Assembly (NCBI GenBank): GCA_020850375.1
Contig: JADZET010000067.1
Coordinates: 1 to 8,464, forward strand
Direction: 5' to 3'
DNA length: 8,464 bases
Source: Phycisphaeraceae bacterium
GTDB lineage: Bacteria; Planctomycetota; Phycisphaerae; Phycisphaerales; Phycisphaeraceae
Numbering within the stretch: position 1 is the stretch's first letter; each line of letters begins with the position of its first letter. Positions 7,098 to 8,464 of the stretch are shown in pieces. Below the pieces are notes generated by a model. It was not told where the DNA came from, made no database searches, and was given only the letters and a program-made list of their open reading frames with translations. The position numbers were made by a program, and so were the translations under genes.

Positions 7098-8363
7098 ATG
7101 AGTGCACCCGGACCGACGCCCCTTGGCCTCGAACCCTCCTTCGGCTTCGGCGACCGCCTGGGCACGGCCACGCCCGGGCACCTCGCGGCCCTGATGGGCA
7201 AGGGCGGAGCCTTCCGGGGAATCCGGGGGATTTTCGCCCAGCAGTCGATCCGGGAGATGACCCGCACCCGCCGCACGCCCGAGCAGGTCATGGCCGCCGC
7301 CCAGCAGGCGCTGGACCGGGCCGACTATTCGCACGCCTGGGGGGCGGACGCCGACCACCTCAAGACGCCCGGCGACGTGGACGTCACCGCCGCGGCGGGC
7401 TTCGTCTTCTTCACCATCGACCCCTCCGAGCACGTCGACCCGCAGGCCGACACCTACCCGGCCGGCCAGGGGGCGTTGCTCGATCAACGGTTCGGCAACG
7501 TGCGTGAACAGGCGCCATGGGTCGAGAGCTACCTCGGCAAGACCCTGGCAGTTCCCGGCGGGCCGACGATCGAATTCGACCCCGTGACGGTCCAGCGGGC
7601 GGCCGTCAAATACGGCCGGGCCATCGCCCACACCATCAGCCTCGCCCGGCACATCGCCGCCGTCATGGCCAAGCGCGACAAGGCCTTCGAGATCGAGCTG
7701 AGCGTGGATGAGACGCCCCAGCCCACGACGCTGGCCGAGCACTACATCATCGCCGACCAGCTCCGCCGGGCCGGCGTCCAGATCGTCAGCCTCGCCCCCC
7801 GCTACGTCGGGGACTTCGAGAAGGGCATCGACTACAAGGGGGACATTGCGGCCTTCGAGCGTTCGCTGGCCGACCACGCCGCCATCGCCCGACACCTCGG
7901 GCCCTACAAGCTCAGCCTGCACTCGGGCTCGGACAAGCTCTCGATCTATCCCAGCTTCGCGCGGATCACCGGCGGGCTGTTCCACGTCAAGACGGCCGGC
8001 ACGAGCTACCTCGAGGCCCTGCGGGTGGCCAGCCGGCATCAGCCGGAACTCTTCCGCAAGATCGTGGATTTCGCCCGCGGCCGGTTCGAGACGGACAAGG
8101 CGACCTATCACGTCAGCGCCGCCCTGGGCCGCGTGCCGGCTCCCGCCCAGGTGGCCGACCAGGCCCGCCTGGAGAAGCTCTACCTCGACCAGAACGACGG
8201 CCGGCAGATCCTGCACGTGACCTTCGGCTCGGTCCTGACCGACGCCGATCTCGGCCCGGCCGTGCACCAGGTGCTCACGGAGAACCCCCAGACCCACCTG
8301 GAGGTGCTGCAACTGCATTTTGAGAGGCATCTTGCGGCCCTGGCGTCCGGACTTGGCGCGTAA
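7098..8363 (+). CDS. uxaE: Tagaturonate epimerase (UxaE family)
   Basis: 421-residue cytoplasmic enzyme of the UxaE family, which interconverts D-tagaturonate and D-fructuronate in a variant galacturonate-catabolism route known from Thermotoga. Family blocks recognised by eye are FGFGDRLG (15-22), FAQQSIREM (46-54), WGADADHLKT (81-90), LSVDET (201-206), LSLHSGSDKLSIYP (272-285), HVKTAGTSYLEALR (296-309) and GRQILHVTFGSVL (368-380). These His/Asp/Glu-rich blocks look like the metal and substrate site of a TIM-barrel-like fold. The ATG at 7098 follows GGAG (7084-7087) with a 10-base spacer. An open frame extends upstream to 6831 through the tRNA, but that part is spurious. No other uronate genes (isomerase, reductase, kinase or aldolase) lie in the window, so the rest of the pathway must be elsewhere. 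The name comes from memory of conserved blocks, not a search. Confidence 0.9.
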   Translation: MSAPGPTPLGLEPSFGFGDRLGTATPGHLAALMGKGGAFRGIRGIFAQQSIREMTRTRRTPEQVMAAAQQALDRADYSHAWGADADHLKTPGDVDVTAAAGFVFFTIDPSEHVDPQADTYPAGQGALLDQRFGNVREQAPWVESYLGKTLAVPGGPTIEFDPVTVQRAAVKYGRAIAHTISLARHIAAVMAKRDKAFEIELSVDETPQPTTLAEHYIIADQLRRAGVQIVSLAPRYVGDFEKGIDYKGDIAAFERSLADHAAIARHLGPYKLSLHSGSDKLSIYPSFARITGGLFHVKTAGTSYLEALRVASRHQPELFRKIVDFARGRFETDKATYHVSAALGRVPAPAQVADQARLEKLYLDQNDGRQILHVTFGSVLTDADLGPAVHQVLTENPQTHLEVLQLHFERHLAALASGLGA

Positions 8364-8395
8364 AGGCGGTGATGGGCATGGCTTGAGGCCTTGCC

Positions 8396-8429
8396 AAGCT
8401 TGACGCCCCCCTGGGGGACCGTTAAGCTT
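8396..8429. terminator. Long hairpin after uxaE, possible bidirectional terminator
   Basis: AAGCTTGACG (8396-8405) pairs with CGTTAAGCTT (8420-8429) as a 10-bp stem with one G.U pair. Above a small internal loop, CCCC (8407-8410) pairs with GGGG (8414-8417) across a 3-base loop. It starts 32 bases after the uxaE stop and ends just before a possible minus-strand gene end. There is no clear T-run on either side, so termination is uncertain. Confidence 0.45.
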
Positions 8430-8431
8430 CC

Positions 8432-8464
8432 TCACTTATTCCTAAGCAGCTCCAGCCACGGCAC
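8432..8464 (-). CDS. Possible C-terminal end of a minus-strand gene (edge fragment)
   Basis: Reading leftward from the right edge, the frame encodes VPWLELLRNK and then TGA at 8434-8432. The peptide is coding-like, and a gene convergent with uxaE would explain the hairpin between them. Ten codons are too few to identify or prove a gene; this is only a pointer to the next stretch of sequence. Confidence 0.25.
   Translation of the reverse strand: MPWLELLRNK

Noticed and set aside
6918..8435. 505-residue minus-strand open frame opposite uxaE
   Set aside because: It runs through the tRNA and is the antisense of a confidently identified enzyme; long stop-free antisense frames are expected at this GC content.

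Overview
This is a GC-rich window (roughly two thirds G+C by eye) with strong C/G preference at third codon positions. It looks like a bacterial chromosome segment, most likely from a planctomycete such as a Phycisphaerae-type lineage. That placement is an inference from the mix of genes: a UxaE-type sugar-acid epimerase, a DUF2752 membrane protein, a DUF6487-like zinc-ribbon protein, Cys-anchored lipoproteins and an HDOD-GGDEF protein. No single marker proves it. I see no mobile element, CRISPR array, rRNA or phage gene.

Layout. (1) Bases 1-664, minus strand: the amino-terminal 221 residues of a CDP-diacylglycerol-serine O-phosphatidyltransferase (pssA), cut by the left edge. (2) Bases 717-3870, plus strand: a probable four-gene operon with overlapping or closely spaced genes. 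It encodes a DUF2752 inner-membrane protein, two successive lipoproteins that appear to be diverged paralogues (both carry LFYDHE at the C-terminus), and a GT4-like glycosyltransferase whose usual EX7E motif is not conserved. (3) Bases 3871-4141: a 271-base spacer with a candidate promoter for the next gene. (4) Bases 4142-5659: an HDOD-GGDEF fusion, probably a diguanylate cyclase without the RxxD inhibitory site. (5) Bases 5669-6739, minus strand: a small two-Cys-pair zinc-ribbon protein with a collagen-like Pro/Gly tail, followed by a LolD/MacB-type ABC ATPase with no permease beside it. The ATPase gene ends 9 bases from the end of the HDOD-GGDEF gene. (6) Bases 6890-7056: a complete tRNA-Ala(CGC) with a plausible promoter and an intrinsic terminator. 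(7) Bases 7098-8363: a full-length tagaturonate epimerase (UxaE family) for hexuronate catabolism. (8) The right edge holds a long hairpin and possibly the last codons of a minus-strand gene.

The genes do not form one pathway. They read as ordinary chromosomal functions: phospholipid synthesis, envelope lipoproteins and glycosylation, c-di-GMP signalling, lipoprotein or efflux ABC transport, translation and sugar-acid metabolism. I found no convincing new multi-gene system. The least explained part is the DUF2752-lipoprotein-lipoprotein-glycosyltransferase cluster, which is the best place for a closer look.
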